Assembly: GCA_022826925.1 (NCBI GenBank)
Contig: JAJDTX010000087.1
Location: forward strand, 1 to 35,140
Direction of reading: 5' to 3'
DNA from: Bryobacterales bacterium
Lineage (GTDB): Bacteria > Acidobacteriota > Terriglobia > Bryobacterales > UBA6623
Length of the DNA: 35,140 bases
How positions within the stretch are numbered: the first letter of the stretch is position 1; every line of letters starts with the position of its first letter. Both the position numbers and the translations under genes were made by a program. Positions 33,803 through 35,140 of this stretch are shown here, in pieces. The notes under the pieces were generated by a model. That model made no database searches, was not told where the DNA came from, and was given only the letters and a program-made list of their open reading frames with translations.

Positions 33803-34278
33803 ATGGCAGCACCACGCTATCGCGTCACTCTCACGGCAGAGGAACGCAAGGAATTGACGGCCTTGACCCGGGCCGCCGCCAAAACCACCGGCAAGCGCTT
33901 TCTGTACGCCCGCGCCTTGTTGCTGTGTGACCGCGGACCGGATGGCCCCGGCTGGTCCGTGGGGCGCGTCTCGGAAGCTCTGGGGGTTTCCGCGCGCACG
34001 CTGGAGCGCTTGAAACAGCGCTTTGTCGAACAGGGGCTGGAAGCCGCCTTGGAGCGCAAGCAGCGCGCACAGCCGCCGCGCAAGGCCGTCTTCGATGCGG
34101 CCGCGCAGGCGCGCTTGGTAGCGCTGGCCTGTTCGGAAGCCCCAGAGGGGCGCGAACGCTGGACCTTGCGCCTGCTGGCGGACAAAGTGGTTGAACTGGG
34201 TTGGGCCGAATCGGTGTCGCTGATGACGATCCAGCGCACGCTGAAAAAAGCGAACTGCAGCCTCACCTGAAGCAGTAC
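33803..34278 (+). pseudogene. IS630-family transposase, N-terminal part only
   Basis: A ribosome site GAAGGAGG precedes the ATG at 33803. The 155-residue frame holds the IS630 DNA-binding part: LTAEERKELTALTRAAAKTT, RARAL-like helices, a helix-turn-helix (VGRVSEALGVSARTLERLKQ) and the winged region to LMTIQRTLKKAN, ending at TGA 34270. A -1 shift at the A6 run 34244-34249 continues as SELQPHLKQY, the normal IS630 sequence joining to the DDE domain, but similarity ends after 34278. The DDE catalytic domain is missing, so the copy cannot transpose. Whether the A6 shift is programmed, as in some IS630 members, cannot be told. The downstream bases to 34548 hold only a hairpin. Confidence 0.75.
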
Positions 34279-34380
34279 CAGCGAGGCTTCGCCTCAGACC
34301 CATGGAGGCACGCAAGGGCGGAACGAGCAGGGGGCCAAGCGCCGCTCGTTTGGTGACCGCACCGAGTGAGACAGTTGTCG

Positions 34381-34406
34381 TCAGTGGCGGCCGCCGTCGC
34401 CACTGA
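34381..34406. terminator. Hairpin between IS remnant and Uma2 gene
   Basis: TCAGTGGCG (34381-34389) and CGCCACTGA (34398-34406) form a perfect nine-pair stem with an eight-base GC-rich loop. No T run follows in either direction. It lies beyond the 3' end of the Uma2 gene and the IS remnant, so a bidirectional terminator is possible. Confidence 0.35.
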
Positions 34407-34548
34407 GCGAACCACTGCTGCAATGCGTCGGTTGCGACCGTCGCCGTCTGAACAGGAATCGTATCCGTAGTTGGGACCGGCAAGTCCTGCGCAGTGTTGT
34501 TTTCGCGGTTGGCCGGAAACCGCTCAGAACTCTGGAATCCTAGGCGGA

Positions 34549-35140
34549 CTAGTCGGACAACCGCAGTCGCGCTTCCAATTCACGGATCCGTTGATTCGCT
34601 TCCTCGCGCTCCCGCACCGCGTTGTCGCGTTCGCTCATCGCTTCCTCGCGCTCCCGCACCGCCTCGTCGCGTTCGCTCATTGCCTCGTCGCGTTGCCGCA
34701 CTGCTCCGTCGAGCTTGCGCACCGCTCCGTCGCGTTCGCGCACTGCTCCGTCGCGCTGGCTCGCGGCTTCTTTCAGGGCCTCGCTGGTTTCCGCGTGCGT
34801 CAGCATGTCCCGGCCCAGCTGTGGATCATGGAAGCGCAGCAGCCACCGCTCCGCCCGCAACTCCAGTTCCAGCGCCTCGCTCCGGTGCCAGCCACCCGCT
34901 CGCACAGATCGCACCCGCTCGTAGCGGCCACCCGCCAGCCGCCAGCCCTCCAGCCGCCCCGCAATCAGCTCGCCCAGCGGGTCGAAGCGCCAGTATTCAA
35001 GCACCCCCATCCGCTCGTAAATCGCACGCTTGCTCGTCGCGTCGCGTCGGCTCGTGGACGGCGAGGCCACCTCCACCACGAAGCTCGGCACCACGCCGCC
35101 CTCCTCCCAGAGCAGATACGACTTGCGCGCCTGCTTGTGC
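34549..35140 (-). CDS. Uma2-family (DUF820) nuclease with coiled-coil tail, 5' end outside window
   Basis: The frame is open to the right edge (KQARKSYLLWEEGGVVPSFV before the GTG at 35094), so the start is beyond 35140. The visible part has VVEVASPSTSRRD, then TSKRAIYERMGVLEYWRFDP, which is the E-V-x-SPST-D-x-K core of the Uma2/DUF820 PD-(D/E)XK fold, and a LEGWRLAGGRYERV strand set. After about residue 105 (numbered from the GTG) comes a long charged coiled coil with heptad repeats. Uma2 proteins are abundant in cyanobacteria and other lineages; their exact substrate is unknown and they are thought to be DNA endonucleases. The repeat tail probably oligomerises the protein. Confidence 0.8.
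   Translation of the reverse strand, partial: HKQARKSYLLWEEGGVVPSFVVEVASPSTSRRDATSKRAIYERMGVLEYWRFDPLGELIAGRLEGWRLAGGRYERVRSVRAGGWHRSEALELELRAERWLLRFHDPQLGRDMLTHAETSEALKEAASQRDGAVRERDGAVRKLDGAVRQRDEAMSERDEAVREREEAMSERDNAVREREEANQRIRELEARLRLSD
34594..34761 (-). repeat. Eight 21-base tandem repeats encoding heptads
   Basis: Eight consecutive 21-base units encode seven-residue steps such as SQRDGAV, RERDGAV, RKLDGAV, RQRDEAM, SERDEAV, REREEAM, SERDNAV and REREEAN. Because they are in frame in a gene and have no unique spacers, they are protein repeats and not a CRISPR array. Confidence 0.8.

Noticed and set aside
34594..34761. Regular 21-base repeats that could suggest a CRISPR array
   Set aside because: Contiguous and in frame within a coding sequence, with no spacers; they encode coiled-coil heptads. 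The 33-base repeats at 4629-4760 are rejected for the same reason.
1..35140. tRNA or rRNA genes near the recombinases as an integration site
   Set aside because: I scanned for the T-arm GTTCGA/TTCAA pattern with paired acceptor arms and found no convincing tRNA; a computed search (tRNAscan-SE) would settle it.

Overview
The window is GC-rich and reads as an accessory, mosaic stretch of a bacterial chromosome (or a large integrated element). The best guess for the host is Acidobacteriota, probably Bryobacterales/Solibacter-like. That guess rests on the DUF1549/DUF1553 plus DUF1501 pair, on a small secreted protein family typical of that phylum (1446-2009) and on recombinase and conjugation proteins of similar flavour. 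It is an inference from family recall, not a database result. No tRNA, rRNA or CRISPR array was recognised.

Left part (1-12850): the C-terminal part of an N6-adenine DNA methyltransferase, small secreted or hypothetical proteins, an ECF sigma factor with a readable promoter, a membrane-anchored coiled-coil protein with four 11-residue repeats, a large SWIM-SNF2 helicase, a class I polyphosphate kinase 2 followed by a strong hairpin, a stand-alone copper nitrite reductase (nirK) and a TIGR00027-type methyltransferase. Several gaps of 0.3-0.9 kb hold little beyond possible coding remnants.

Middle part (12850-25682): two decayed transposase remnants (IS1595-like, then IS110-like) lead into an AT-rich segment. 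That segment carries a near-consensus promoter with a 30-bp dyad lying over it. The promoter drives a tightly packed operon for a type IV secretion/conjugation machine in the order VirB2, VirB3, VirB4, VirB9, VirB10, VirB5/TrbJ-like, VirB6, VirB8. It continues with a small two-helix membrane protein, a winged-helix protein resembling the replication-relaxation family, an unrecognised 343-residue protein and a VirD4/TraG coupling ATPase. No classical relaxase and no VirB11 ATPase is visible, so the two uncharacterised proteins just before the coupling protein are the natural candidates for DNA processing.

Right part (25683-35140): a tyrosine recombinase and a serine resolvase overlap on the minus strand. 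The tyrosine recombinase lacks a normal start codon and two usual catalytic residues. A 200-bp divergent intergenic region with nested inverted repeats around a perfect 20-bp palindrome separates them from a two-helix membrane protein of SLATT-like shape. Then come an Rpn-family nuclease pseudogene with two one-base deletions, the DUF1501 and DUF1549/DUF1553 operon, a four-helix membrane protein, a truncated IS630 transposase and a Uma2-family nuclease with a heptad-repeat tail that runs off the window.
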